Shown here one piece after another: positions 52,136 to 61,662 of a DNA stretch of 64,000 nucleotides. This stretch comes from Paracoccus alkanivorans. GTDB lineage: Bacteria; Pseudomonadota; Alphaproteobacteria; Rhodobacterales; Rhodobacteraceae. The notes under the pieces are model-generated. The model saw only the letters and a program-made list of their open reading frames with translations, was not told the origin of the DNA and searched no databases. How positions within the stretch are numbered: position 1 is the first letter of the stretch; every line of letters starts with the position of its first letter. The stretch spans positions 1 to 64,000 of the forward strand of contig NZ_QOKZ01000003.1 of the NCBI RefSeq assembly GCF_003697785.1. Direction: 5' to 3'. A program made the translations under genes and the position numbers.

Positions 52136-53599
52136 TCAAAGGTCGATCAGCACCGATTTCCGGCGGCGGTTGGCATGATAGGCTTCGCGCCCCAAATCCT
52201 TGCCAAGACCGCTGGCCTTCCAGCCCCCGGTCGGCAGGATGTGATCGCGCGAGCGTCCATAGCGATTGATCCAGACAGTCCCGGCCTCGACACGGCGCGA
52301 GAGCCGCAACGCGCGGCCGATGTCACGGGTGAACAGCCCGGCGCACAGGCCATAGCTTGGATGGCTGGCCAGGGCCATGGCTTCTTCCTCGCTGTCAAAG
52401 GTCTGGAATGTTGCCACGGGACCGAAGATTTCCTCGGTCACAGCAGGGTTCGAGGCATCGACGCCGCCGATCAGCGTCGGGCGGTAATAGCTGCCCTCGC
52501 GGTCGAACTCCGCGCCGCCGCACAGGACCTCGCCTCCTTGCGCGACCGAGGCCGCAACGATGCCGTCGATCCGGGCAAGCTGCGCCCGGGATATGATCGG
52601 AGAGAAACCGGGGACTTCCTCCCATGTGGCGGCCGGGCTGTGGCGGGCGAAACGCTCGACCAGCCTTGCGGCCAGTTCATCTGCGATTTCACGGGCGACG
52701 ATAATCCGCGATCCGGCCACGCAGAATTGTCCGGCATTCGGCGTGATCCCACGATCAAGGCACGCCGCGGCCAGTTCCAGATCCGCATCGGCAAAGACCA
52801 CCATCGGGCTTTTGCCACCCAGTTCCAGCGTCATCGGCTTGATACCGCTATGCGCGATGTTCTCCATGATCTGGCCACCCGCACGGGTCGAGCCGGTGAA
52901 GGAAATCTTGGCTATCCCGGGATGTCCGACCAATGCGGCACCCGTGACCGGACCGTCACCCAGGACAATATTGACCAGCCCTTCGGGAATGCCCGCGCGC
53001 ACCGACAGCTCGGCAAGATAGAGCGCGGAATAGGGCGTCATCTCGGACGGCTTCAGCACGACCGCATTACCCGCGGCCAGCGCCGGACCCAGTTTCCAGC
53101 CTGCCATCGAGATCGGGAAGTTCCAGGGTGTGATCGCACCGATCACCCCGTATGGTTCGGACGAGATCATGCCCAGATGATCCTCGGAGGTCGGCACGAG
53201 ATCGTCGCATTCCTTGTCGGCGAACTCGGCGAAAAAGCGGATCTGTTCGGCTGTGACAGGCACATCCCCGGCAGCCACCTCGGCCACCGGCCGGGACGAG
53301 CAGACAGCCTCGAGCCGCGCCAGTGTTGCCGCTTCAGCCTCGATCAGATCGGCCCAACGCGACAGCGCGCGCAGGCGTTCGCGCGGGGCTATCCTGCCCC
53401 AGCCCGATTGGTCCAGCGCCGTGCGGGCGCTCGTCACCGCCCGATCGACGGTCCCGGCATCGGCTCGGGGAATGGCATGCAAGGCGAGGCCGCTGGATGG
53501 GGCCGTCACCGCGATCTCTTCCGGGCCTTCTACATGGCGACCGCCGATGAAATGGCCACAGGGGACCGTCAGGCTGGAAGGATCGAAGGCAAGCGTCAT
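52136..53599 (-). CDS. NAD-dependent aldehyde dehydrogenase
   Basis: 487 residues. Catalytic Glu in LELGGKSPMVVF and Cys in NAGQFCVAGSR, with the NAD-binding WNFPISMAGWK segment. The start MTLAFDPS has GAGAGG upstream; the longer frame to 53824 runs through intergenic sequence. It is the first gene of a unit with the TtuC-like dehydrogenase, GabD-like dehydrogenase and OYE-type demethylase. A 124-bp region separates it from the flavoprotein gene upstream. The substrate is unknown. Confidence 0.87.
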   Translation of the reverse strand: MTLAFDPSSLTVPCGHFIGGRHVEGPEEIAVTAPSSGLALHAIPRADAGTVDRAVTSARTALDQSGWGRIAPRERLRALSRWADLIEAEAATLARLEAVCSSRPVAEVAAGDVPVTAEQIRFFAEFADKECDDLVPTSEDHLGMISSEPYGVIGAITPWNFPISMAGWKLGPALAAGNAVVLKPSEMTPYSALYLAELSVRAGIPEGLVNIVLGDGPVTGAALVGHPGIAKISFTGSTRAGGQIMENIAHSGIKPMTLELGGKSPMVVFADADLELAAACLDRGITPNAGQFCVAGSRIIVAREIADELAARLVERFARHSPAATWEEVPGFSPIISRAQLARIDGIVAASVAQGGEVLCGGAEFDREGSYYRPTLIGGVDASNPAVTEEIFGPVATFQTFDSEEEAMALASHPSYGLCAGLFTRDIGRALRLSRRVEAGTVWINRYGRSRDHILPTGGWKASGLGKDLGREAYHANRRRKSVLIDL

Positions 53600-53723
53600 G
53601 GAAACCTCTCGTCGTCTTGACATCAGCTTTGCGCGGAGGGGCTGGCACCTGCTGCCGAAAGCGCCGGCCTTGCAGCATAATCCGCTTTCAAACAGCAGGG
53701 CCGGGGCAGAAGATTGTGTGATG

Positions 53724-55094
53724 TCAGCCGTTATCTGTCTCTGAACACAACAAGGAAATCGGCGCCGGGCGCACCGGTGGCTGCGCCCGCAACCGGCCTG
53801 CCTGAGCGGGCGCGATTCCGGCAAGGGCTGCGATCAACTCCGCTCCGGCGCGCTGGCAATAGCGGCCCTGGCATCGCCCCATGCCGATCCGGCCAAGGGA
53901 TTTGACACGGTTCGCCTCGGCCCCGGCAAGCGGTAGCGTGTCGCCGAGTTCTCCCGCCGTAATCCCTTCGCAGCGGCAGATCACCGTGCTGTCGGGCAGG
54001 TTCCGGATCATTTCGGCGGGCCAGGGAAAGGCGCGGGCCACACCACCGGCAAAGCGTCGCATCCGGGCGAGACGGCGCATGTCCCTGCCCCGGTTCCGCA
54101 ACGGAATGGCATATCCCAGATCCGCTAGGCAGGCGCTGGCGGCCAGACGACCGGCAACCTCTGCCCCGTCCGCACCCAGGATGCCCATGCCGTCCCCGGC
54201 CAGGTAGACACCGCCGCTCGCACGCCCCTCGGCATCTGCTCGCGGCAGCCATTGCGCCCATGTCCCGGACCAGTCGAAGGCAACCCCGGCCAGATCGGTC
54301 AGCGCCGTCTCGGCCTGAAGATGCCAGCCGAGTGCAACTGCGTCGCAGGGGGTGACATGCGACCGGTTCCGCGCATCGCGCCAATGCATGGCACAGGGAC
54401 CATCATCTCCGGCCTCGATCCGGTCCAGCCGCACGCCCGCATGATAGAGCCGCCCCAGACCGGCGCGCATGGCGAGTCCGCGCGCCGTTACCAAGGGGCG
54501 CGCCATCGCCATGCGCAACCCACCGACCGCCTGCGCCGAAAGCGGAGCTGTGTCCAGCACCGCCGCGACATTCGCCCCCGCCTTGCGAAGCTGATGCGCG
54601 ACCAGCGTCAGCAATGGCCCTGAACCGGCCAGCACGATCCGCCGCCCCAAGGCAACGCCTTGCGCCTTGAGTGCAATCTGCGCGGCCCCGAGACTGTAGA
54701 CTCCCGCGTGCTGCCAACCCGGCACCGGCGCGAGACGGTCCATCGCCCCGGTCGCGAGGATCAGCCGGTCAAAGCCAATCGCGGTCATACCCTCCGGGCC
54801 GGTAATCTGCGCGGTATTGCCCGAAAACCCCAGCACGGAACTTTGCGGATGATAGGTGATCAGCCCGGCCCGCAGCATCTCCTCGAACATCCGGTGCAGT
54901 GCTGCCGCCTTTTTTGCCTCGGCACCATAAAGCGCTTTCGGCGGACGGATGAAACCATCGGGCGGGCGGCGATAGATCTGACCGCCTGCCCTCGCACCCT
55001 CATCGACCACGATCGGAACCAGCCCCGCCCGTGCCAGCGTTTCGGCGGCCCGCATCCCTGCTGGCCCCGCGCCGACGATCAGCACACGGCTCAT
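53724..55094 (-). CDS. FAD/NAD(P)-binding subunit of an opine-oxidase / D-hydroxyproline-dehydrogenase-like complex
   Basis: 456 residues. The Rossmann loop VLIVGAGPAGMRAAETLARAG opens the protein, a second nucleotide-binding region lies near 145-175 (GRRIVLAGSGPLLTLVA), and a C-terminal BFD-like 2Fe-2S cluster domain has CRCEGITAGEL and GRCQGRYC. This matches HcnB/OoxA-type subunits that act with a small 2Fe-2S protein and a DAO-type catalytic subunit. The small partner overlaps its start by 4 bases (55091-55094). A possible catalytic partner is encoded at 60542. The start is MSRVLIVG. Confidence 0.85.
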   Translation of the reverse strand: MSRVLIVGAGPAGMRAAETLARAGLVPIVVDEGARAGGQIYRRPPDGFIRPPKALYGAEAKKAAALHRMFEEMLRAGLITYHPQSSVLGFSGNTAQITGPEGMTAIGFDRLILATGAMDRLAPVPGWQHAGVYSLGAAQIALKAQGVALGRRIVLAGSGPLLTLVAHQLRKAGANVAAVLDTAPLSAQAVGGLRMAMARPLVTARGLAMRAGLGRLYHAGVRLDRIEAGDDGPCAMHWRDARNRSHVTPCDAVALGWHLQAETALTDLAGVAFDWSGTWAQWLPRADAEGRASGGVYLAGDGMGILGADGAEVAGRLAASACLADLGYAIPLRNRGRDMRRLARMRRFAGGVARAFPWPAEMIRNLPDSTVICRCEGITAGELGDTLPLAGAEANRVKSLGRIGMGRCQGRYCQRAGAELIAALAGIAPAQAGRLRAQPPVRPAPISLLCSETDNG

Positions 55095-55414
55095 GATCGG
55101 GGATCCGGCCAATAATGGGGCGAACCGGACAGAAGCCGCATCCCCTCGCGCAACGGCGTCGAGCAGGCGCGCAAACGCGGGCCATCCTCCTGCCAGATCC
55201 AGCAATCCTGGCAGGCTCCCATCAGGCAGAACCCGGCGCGGCGCTCCGGACCGAACTCGGCCTTGCGCAGATGACCGGCGGACAACAGCACCCCGGTCAG
55301 CACCGTATCCCCCGCAAGCGCATGCAGCCTGACCCCATCGAAATGGAAGCTCAACGGTTCGCGCCCGGTCTCGGCGAGGCGGCGCAATCGCCCCGGACTG
55401 CCTGCCGCACTCAT
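55091..55414 (-). CDS. Small [2Fe-2S] ferredoxin-like subunit (HcnA/OoxA-gamma type)
   Basis: 107 residues. The plant-type 2Fe-2S pattern is visible in GFCLMGACQDCWIWQEDG and the distal Cys of LRACSTPL. The N-terminal part (about 20-60) resembles the SoxA/HcnA start (FHFDGVRLHALAGDTVLTGVLLSAG). It bridges electrons between the catalytic DAO-type subunit and the FAD subunit. ATG 55414 overlaps the HyuB stop, and its own stop overlaps the next gene. Confidence 0.85.
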   Translation of the reverse strand: MSAAGSPGRLRRLAETGREPLSFHFDGVRLHALAGDTVLTGVLLSAGHLRKAEFGPERRAGFCLMGACQDCWIWQEDGPRLRACSTPLREGMRLLSGSPHYWPDPRS

Positions 55415-57408
55415 TCCGCCGCCTCGGCGACCAGCAACGGGCGCGGCAGTTCGGGGAAGCGCGCGCAGGTCTCGGCGAAAGCCGCCTCGACCCCCTCGGC
55501 ACCGGAACGCCCGGGCATGCGCCGGAAGATCTCGGTCTTGGCGAAGAAACGCCAATGGATCGGCAGTTCCGACAGGATTCGCGTCAGCCGGTCATAGGCC
55601 GCCGGAGTCCATTGCGCCTCGTATGCCTCGCGCTCGGGGCCGAAGTGGAAATGCCCCTCATGAACGCGCGCCTGATCGCGCAGCATGGCGGTCGCGGCCT
55701 CGTCCACCTCACCGTCATCGGTCAGCACAACGCCATATTCCTCGCGCGCGGCCCGGGCCGAGACATGTCCCCGCGCGACATCCCTTGCCACCCGCCAGGG
55801 CTCCCGCGTCATGGGATCGCCCCGGCCACCGCCACCGGCGGAGCGGATCTCCAGCACGTCGCCGGGCTGAAGCACCGCCGTGTCGGTATTGCCAAGCCTC
55901 CGCTCGTCCCCTGCGCCCGGATTGACCACCATATCCGACAGCCCCGCCGCCCGGCCGCCCAGCACTCCCCATGGGCGAAAGACCGAGCGGTCGCGGTTAC
56001 GGGCGGTGATCCGCGTATCGGGCGCAAAGACGCGAAAGCTCATCTCGGTCGCCAGCCCACCACGCCAGCGCCCGGCCCCGCCGGTATCCCGTGCCAGACC
56101 GTATTTGACGAATTCGACCGGCACCTCGGTTTCGGTGATCTCGATCGGGGTATTCTTGAGATAGGCCGCGTCCGCACCCGAGCCGTTGGTGCCATCGCGA
56201 TGCGGCATCCCGCCGCCTCCGCCAACCACCGGGTTCACGGCGGCGATCACCATCTTCCGGCTGCGCTCGTCATGGGTCATGACATTGACGATGCAATTGT
56301 TCCCGGCGGGCGCCGCGGGCATCCTCTCGGGAATGGCCTGGCTGAATGCCCCGAAGATCACCGAACGCAGCCGCGCACAGGTCAGCGAGCGCATTCCCAC
56401 GGCAGCCGGGGCAACCGGGTTCAGCACCGTACCCTCGGGCGCGATGCAGGTGAAGGGACGGGTCAAGCCGGTGTTCAGCAGGATCCGGGGGTTGAGCGTG
56501 TAGAGCACGTAATAGACGCCCACCAGCAGGATGGTATGCCTCGGATCGCAGCCCGAAGGGACGTTGAGCGAACTGGCAAGCTGAGGATCCGAGCCGGTGA
56601 AATCCAGCACCGCGCTGTCATCGCGAATGGACAGCGTCAGCTTGAGGCGGCAGGGATTGCCGATATCGCTGTCCTCGTCGGCGTAATCGGCAAAGACGTA
56701 ATCGCCATCCGGTATGCCGCGCAGGATCTCGCGCGCCTGCGCCTCGGCCTGATCCTTCAGCGCGGCCACACCGGTCAGGAAACCCTGCTTTCCGAAACGT
56801 TCCAGCATCGCGTGAACCTTGCGCTCACCTGTATTCAGGGCTCCGACCAGCGCCTTGATGTCACCGATATTCAGCGCGGGCTTGCGGACATTGGTTTCCA
56901 TGATCCGCAGGATCTGCCGATCGAAGACCCCTTCGCGCACCAGCTTCATCGGCGGGAAACGCAGCCCTTCCTGATGCACCTCGGTCAGCGAGCGCGACAG
57001 GGAGGCAGGCACGGCCCCTCCCATATCGGTATTGTGGATATGCCCGCCGGTCCAGGCGACGATCTCTCCCTCGCTGAAGACGGGTTTCCACAGATGGGTA
57101 TCGGGCGCGTGCGTCGCCACATGGCCCGAATAGGGATCGTTGGTGAAAGCGACATCGCCGGGACGGTAATCCTCGACCATCCCGATGGCGCGGCCATAGG
57201 TGAGGCCCGGATACCATGTCGCGCCAAGTTCCATCGGCACGGCGAAGGTATCGCCCGCCCGGTCCATCAGCATCACGGTGAAATCCTGGGTCTCCTTGAC
57301 GAAGGCCGAATGGGCGGTGCGGTGCAATGTATGGGCCATGTTCTCGGCTGCGGCACGCGCATGATTGGCCAGAACCTGAAGCGTCATCCTGTCATACATC
57401 GGGTTCAC
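55411..57408 (-). CDS. Hydantoinase B / oxoprolinase subunit B
   Basis: 665 residues, the full HyuB family length. Features include the N-terminal MYDRMTLQVLANHARAAAEN, AWTGGHIHNTDMGG, and a glycine-rich GGGGMPHRDGTNGSG segment near 410. With HyuA it makes an ATP-dependent amidohydrolase that opens five-membered cyclic imides or lactams such as hydantoin, N-methylhydantoin or 5-oxoproline. Overlaps of 4 bases join it to HyuA upstream and the 2Fe-2S gene downstream, an unusual tight coupling of a hydantoinase to an amine dehydrogenase. Confidence 0.9.
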   Translation of the reverse strand: MNPMYDRMTLQVLANHARAAAENMAHTLHRTAHSAFVKETQDFTVMLMDRAGDTFAVPMELGATWYPGLTYGRAIGMVEDYRPGDVAFTNDPYSGHVATHAPDTHLWKPVFSEGEIVAWTGGHIHNTDMGGAVPASLSRSLTEVHQEGLRFPPMKLVREGVFDRQILRIMETNVRKPALNIGDIKALVGALNTGERKVHAMLERFGKQGFLTGVAALKDQAEAQAREILRGIPDGDYVFADYADEDSDIGNPCRLKLTLSIRDDSAVLDFTGSDPQLASSLNVPSGCDPRHTILLVGVYYVLYTLNPRILLNTGLTRPFTCIAPEGTVLNPVAPAAVGMRSLTCARLRSVIFGAFSQAIPERMPAAPAGNNCIVNVMTHDERSRKMVIAAVNPVVGGGGGMPHRDGTNGSGADAAYLKNTPIEITETEVPVEFVKYGLARDTGGAGRWRGGLATEMSFRVFAPDTRITARNRDRSVFRPWGVLGGRAAGLSDMVVNPGAGDERRLGNTDTAVLQPGDVLEIRSAGGGGRGDPMTREPWRVARDVARGHVSARAAREEYGVVLTDDGEVDEAATAMLRDQARVHEGHFHFGPEREAYEAQWTPAAYDRLTRILSELPIHWRFFAKTEIFRRMPGRSGAEGVEAAFAETCARFPELPRPLLVAEAAE

Positions 57409-59456
57409 TCCTCGAAGCCGAGATGGATATTGAGGTGGCTGTCCACCCGTGCGGAAGCGCCATCGGGGATGGCGAAGGTGGTATCCTCCTGCGTCACGAT
57501 GGCGGGGCCCTCGAACCGTGCCCCGGCGGTCAGTGCCGACCGCTCGAACAAGGGCACCTCGCGCGGGCCGTGCAGATGGATCGGCACAAGGCGCGCCGCC
57601 TGCGCGGGGCTTGATTGGCCATCAGTTTCGGGAAAGACCGGTTTGGGGCCGGCGCCGATGGCCGAAAGACGCAAGTTGACGATCTCGATACGGCCCTCCG
57701 GATCATCGAAATCATAGATCTGCCGATGGGTGTCATGAAATGCCGTGGCGATCCGGGTCGCATCGGTCAGCCAGTCAGGCTCCAGTGCTACCTCGATCTC
57801 ATAGCTCTGGCCGGCATAGCGCATATCGGCTGACAGCCGAAGCTCCGCCGCCCCGTCATGGCCCTGCGCGGCCAGCCATTCCTGCCCCTCGGCACAAAGC
57901 GCCCGGAACTCAGCGCCCAGCCCCTGCAAGGCGGCGGCATCCAGATCGGCATAGACCGTGCGGATGAAATCCCCCCGGAAATCCGCCACCAGCCCGCCAA
58001 GCGCCGAGACGACTCCCGGCCAGCGTGGTGCGATCACCCGGGGCATACCCAGTTCACGCGCAAGGAATGCGCCCAGCATCGGACCGCCGCCGCCAAAGGG
58101 CATCAGCGCGAAATCCCGCAGATCGACCCCCGCGCGGGAGGACAGCTTTTCCACCTCGACGAACATCTCGGAAATGGCGATGTCGAGAATGGCCTGTGCG
58201 GTCTCTTCCACCCCGCGCCCAAGCCGGTTAGCCAGTTCCGAGACCGCCTGCCGGGCCAGTCCGACATCCATCCGCAACTGTCCATAGGCCATCTCGGAAT
58301 GACCCAGCCAACCGCAGACGGCCATCGCATCGGTCACCGTCGCCCGGTTGCCGCCGCGCCCGTAACAGGCCGGGCCGGGGCTGGAACCCGCCGATTCCGG
58401 CCCCACGCGCAGCACGCCCTGACCGTCCACCGTGGCGATGGAACCGCCGCCGATGCCGATGGAACTGACCGAGACCGAGGGGATATGCAGCGGAAAATCC
58501 CCGATCAGTTCGTCACTGCCATATTGCACCGCCCCGTCCACGATCAGCGCGAAATCCGCCGAGGTGCCGCCGATATCCAGCGTCAGCACCCGCGCCTCGC
58601 CCGCCTGCCGCGCCAGCCATGCCGCGCCTATGACGCCCGAGGCGGTGCCCGACAGCAGCATCGACACGCAATCGCGCCGTCCCTCGCCCGCGCTCATCAG
58701 GCCGCCATTCGATTTGGTCAGCATCGCCCGCGCCGGCACACCGCGATCCCGCAAGCGGTCCTCCAGTGCCGTCAGGTAGCCCGAGACACGGGGATGGACA
58801 TAGCCGTTGAGGATCGCCGTCGAACTGCGTTCATATTCGCGGATCACCGGCCAGACCTCGGAAGAGGTAAAGACGAACAGCTCGCGCGCGGCGGCCTCGA
58901 CCATCGCCTTGACCGCCGCCTCCTGGGCGCAATCGCGCCAGCTATGCAGAAGGGTGATGATGATGCCCTCGGCCCCGGCTTTCCGCGCTTGCGCGACGGC
59001 CTCGGCCACCGCCTCCGGATCGGGGGACAGGCTTTCGGTGCCATCGGCGCGCTGCCGTGCCGGAATGCCAAGGATGCGATCACGCGGGATCAGCGGTTCG
59101 GGGCGGTGACAGAACAGCGAATACATGTCGGGCATGCGCAGCCGGGCCAGCTCGATCACGTCCTCGAAACCCGCATTGGTGATCATCGCCAGTCGCGCAC
59201 CCTTGCGCTGCAGGATGGTGTTGATCCCCACAGTAGTGCCATGCACGAAACGGCTGATCCGCGCCGCGTCCAGCCCCTCACGCTCGGCCAAAAGGTCCAA
59301 CCCGGTCAGCAGTTCCGCGCCGGGATCATCGGGGGAAGTCAGTACCTTCAGCGATGCGATCCGGCCCGAACGGGTTTCGAGCGCGCAGAAATCCATGAAA
59401 GTGCCGCCGATATCGACACCTACTTTCCAATCAGCAAGCGGGATGCTGCCATCCAT
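57405..59456 (-). CDS. Hydantoinase A / oxoprolinase subunit A
   Basis: 683 residues with ASKHA-type ATP-binding fold: phosphate-1 loop VGVDIGGTFMDF at the N-terminus, and LTLDIGGTSADFALI near 290. AAGGACG before ATG 59456 decides the start; the longer frame begins at 59534. It provides ATP-dependent activation for HyuB. The substrate might be a cyclic amide derived from proline betaine, creatinine-like or nicotinate-derived compounds; nothing in the sequence fixes it. Confidence 0.9.
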   Translation of the reverse strand: MDGSIPLADWKVGVDIGGTFMDFCALETRSGRIASLKVLTSPDDPGAELLTGLDLLAEREGLDAARISRFVHGTTVGINTILQRKGARLAMITNAGFEDVIELARLRMPDMYSLFCHRPEPLIPRDRILGIPARQRADGTESLSPDPEAVAEAVAQARKAGAEGIIITLLHSWRDCAQEAAVKAMVEAAARELFVFTSSEVWPVIREYERSSTAILNGYVHPRVSGYLTALEDRLRDRGVPARAMLTKSNGGLMSAGEGRRDCVSMLLSGTASGVIGAAWLARQAGEARVLTLDIGGTSADFALIVDGAVQYGSDELIGDFPLHIPSVSVSSIGIGGGSIATVDGQGVLRVGPESAGSSPGPACYGRGGNRATVTDAMAVCGWLGHSEMAYGQLRMDVGLARQAVSELANRLGRGVEETAQAILDIAISEMFVEVEKLSSRAGVDLRDFALMPFGGGGPMLGAFLARELGMPRVIAPRWPGVVSALGGLVADFRGDFIRTVYADLDAAALQGLGAEFRALCAEGQEWLAAQGHDGAAELRLSADMRYAGQSYEIEVALEPDWLTDATRIATAFHDTHRQIYDFDDPEGRIEIVNLRLSAIGAGPKPVFPETDGQSSPAQAARLVPIHLHGPREVPLFERSALTAGARFEGPAIVTQEDTTFAIPDGASARVDSHLNIHLGFEE

Positions 59457-59548
59457 ATGAGTCGTCCTTTTCCGGTCTGCCGTCCAAAACCGACCAGAAA
59501 CCGCGTCCCGCGTCCAAGACGCATCCTGCATCATGGCATAAGGATAAC

Positions 59549-60433
59549 TTATGGATGTTCGACCTGGATTGCCCGCAGATGCGTTCTGATGAATTCCTCG
59601 GCGCGCGACAGCGCCTTGCCGCGCAGGCTCAGCAGGGATAGCGGCAATGCCGGACCACCTGCCAGCGGACGAACCGCGATCCCGGAGAACTGCGCCCAGG
59701 GAAGCAGCGAATCCACCACCGCGACGCCCAGTCCCGCCTGCACGAAACCGGCTGCCGCGATCGAGGAATCGATCTCGATCCGGGGAGTGAAGCCGGTTCC
59801 TTCACGCCGCGCCGCCGCCTGCAATTCGTCATAGGGGCGGGTCATGCTACGATAGGAAATCACCGTTTCCTCCACCAGATCGGCAAAGCTCACCGCATCG
59901 CCTCTCACTAACGGATGCGTCCCGGGCAGCAGGCAGCAGAAGGAGGTGCGGCCGATCCGCTCCACCTCGATATCGGGCGGCAGATTATCGTCCAGCGCCA
60001 GTGCCAAGGCGGCATCACCGGCACGCAGCATGTCCACCATCGCGGCGATGGGCGCCACATGCGTGCGCAGCAGGATATCGGGATGCCGCGCCCGAAACGC
60101 CGCCAATACCTGCGGCAAAAGCGACATGGCCGGCGGCGGGGAAGCGGCGATCCGCACCAGCCCCGCCCGCCCGAGCCGCAGATCGGCGGTCTTGCGCCGC
60201 AATCCCTCCAGCCCGCCGAACAGCCGCTCTGCCTCGGGATAAAGCTCCAGCGCCTCGGGTGTGGGCTGCAACCGCCCTTTCTCGCGGTCGAACAGGGCGA
60301 AGCCCAGCTCGTCCTCGGCATGAATCAGGATCTGACTGAGCGCGGGCTGAGAAATATTGAGCAGCCGCGCCGCGCCGGTCACGGTGCCCGCCCGCATGAC
60401 GGCGGTGAATACTTCAAGCTGACGTGCGCGCAT
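59549..60433 (-). CDS. LysR-family transcriptional regulator
   Basis: 294 residues. N-terminal helix-turn-helix (MRARQLEVFTAVMRAGTVTG and LLNISQPALSQILIHAEDEL) and a C-terminal ligand domain. The start MRARQLEV at 60433 matches the family. It is divergent from the DAO gene at 60542 and upstream of hyuA on the same strand, so it probably controls either or both. A T-N11-A box lies in the intergenic region. Confidence 0.9.
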   Translation of the reverse strand: MRARQLEVFTAVMRAGTVTGAARLLNISQPALSQILIHAEDELGFALFDREKGRLQPTPEALELYPEAERLFGGLEGLRRKTADLRLGRAGLVRIAASPPPAMSLLPQVLAAFRARHPDILLRTHVAPIAAMVDMLRAGDAALALALDDNLPPDIEVERIGRTSFCCLLPGTHPLVRGDAVSFADLVEETVISYRSMTRPYDELQAAARREGTGFTPRIEIDSSIAAAGFVQAGLGVAVVDSLLPWAQFSGIAVRPLAGGPALPLSLLSLRGKALSRAEEFIRTHLRAIQVEHP

Positions 60434-60442
60434 GTGATCTCC

Positions 60443-60457
60443 ATAGGCTTGACTTAT
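60443..60457. promoter_or_regulatory. LysR-type box between the LysR gene and the divergent DAO gene
   Basis: ATAGGCTTGACTTAT has ATA and TAT ends and the T-N11-A spacing used by LysR-type regulators. It sits ten bases upstream of the LysR start codon. Confidence 0.45.
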
Positions 60458-60541
60458 AGGATGCCCCGTTTCTCGTCTTTGACGCAAGCGGTGTCGCGGC
60501 GTTCTGATGGGACAGGTATCTGGCGGGCGGAAGGCGATGGA

Positions 60542-61648
60542 ATGAATGTTATCGTTCTGGGCGGCGGGCTGATGGGGACGGCTTCAGCCTTCTTTCTGGC
60601 GCGGCGCGGCCTGCGAGTGACGCTGATCGAGCGGCATCGCATCGGCGCAGGCGCCACAGTTGCCTCCTTCGGCAATATCCGCCGCAGCGGACGATACCTG
60701 CCGCAATTGCCGCTGGCGCATCGTTCGCTGGCCTTGTGGAATCAGGCGAACAGGTTGCTTGGCCGCGACGTGGAGTTTCGCGCTACGGGACATCTGCGAT
60801 TGATCTTCGACGAGGACGGGTTGAGCGACATGCGCGGTTTTGCCGATGCAGCCCGCCCTTGCGGACTCGACCTCGAAGAGATGGAGCCCGCAGATATCCG
60901 CCGCCGCTTTCCCGGCCTTGGACCCGATGCCATCGCGGCCTCCTTCTCGCCACAGGATGGCTCGGCCAATCCCCGGCTTGTCGGCCCCGCCTTCGCAGCG
61001 GCGGCGGCAGAGGCGGGGGCCGAGATCGTCGATCAGGCGCCGGTGCTCGACATCACCCGCAATGCCTCCGGCTTTGCGGTTCGCACGGGGCGGGGCCGGT
61101 TCGAGGGCGCTGCGCTGCTCAACTGTGCCGGGGCATGGGGAACCGGAATCGCGGCGCGTTTCGGCGAGCATGTTCCGCTGGACACATTTGGCCCGCAAAT
61201 GGCCGTGACCGAGCCGCTGCCCCACCGTATCCTGCCAGTCGTCGGGGTCTGGTCACGCGCCCACGGCGCCTATCTGAGGCAGGTCGAGCGTGGCAATGTC
61301 GTCTTTGGTGGCGCGGTCGAGCGCGTCCCGGTCGATCCCGATCCCGGCCATGCGCGCGCCGATCCCGCGCGGCTGCCCGAACAGCTTCGCGCGGTGCTGC
61401 GGCTGGTGCCCGCACTGCGCGACGTGGCGGTGATCCGGCAATGGTCGGGCTGCGAAGGCTATGTAAGAGACGGGTTGCCGGTCATGGGGGCCTCGGCCAC
61501 GACGCCGGGCCTGTTCCACGCCTTCGGCTTCTGCGGCCACGGTTTTCAGCTTGGCCCCGGCGTGGGGGACGCCATGGCCGAACTGATCGCCACCGGCGAA
61601 TGCGAAACCCCGCTTGCGCCGTTTTCGATCCGGCGCTTCGCGGCATGA
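60542..61648 (+). CDS. DAO-family FAD oxidoreductase, possible catalytic subunit of the opine-oxidase-like complex
   Basis: 368 residues. The Rossmann loop is MNVIVLGGGLMGTASAFFLA, and the C-terminal FAD motif reads GFCGHGFQLGPGVG. The length and the conserved SGRYLPQLPL and YVRDGLPVMG segments fit the HcnC/OoxB-like or sarcosine-oxidase-beta-like group. It is transcribed away from the LysR gene and the hyu/oox genes. Since those lack their DAO-type catalytic subunit, this protein is a good candidate partner. ATG 60542 was selected because the longer frame has no homology. Confidence 0.8.
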   Translation: MNVIVLGGGLMGTASAFFLARRGLRVTLIERHRIGAGATVASFGNIRRSGRYLPQLPLAHRSLALWNQANRLLGRDVEFRATGHLRLIFDEDGLSDMRGFADAARPCGLDLEEMEPADIRRRFPGLGPDAIAASFSPQDGSANPRLVGPAFAAAAAEAGAEIVDQAPVLDITRNASGFAVRTGRGRFEGAALLNCAGAWGTGIAARFGEHVPLDTFGPQMAVTEPLPHRILPVVGVWSRAHGAYLRQVERGNVVFGGAVERVPVDPDPGHARADPARLPEQLRAVLRLVPALRDVAVIRQWSGCEGYVRDGLPVMGASATTPGLFHAFGFCGHGFQLGPGVGDAMAELIATGECETPLAPFSIRRFAA

Positions 61649-61662
61649 TCCCGGCTGTTTCG

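Noticed and set aside
53617..53721. TGACATCA and TGATGTCA inverted repeat flanking the gap upstream of the aldehyde dehydrogenase
   Set aside because: The arms are short and about 90 bases apart, so chance is a sufficient explanation.
55555..57717. A 720-residue plus-strand frame, and similar long antisense frames at 50918 and 57858
   Set aside because: They mirror HyuA/HyuB and the aldehyde dehydrogenase genes and have shadow-frame composition.
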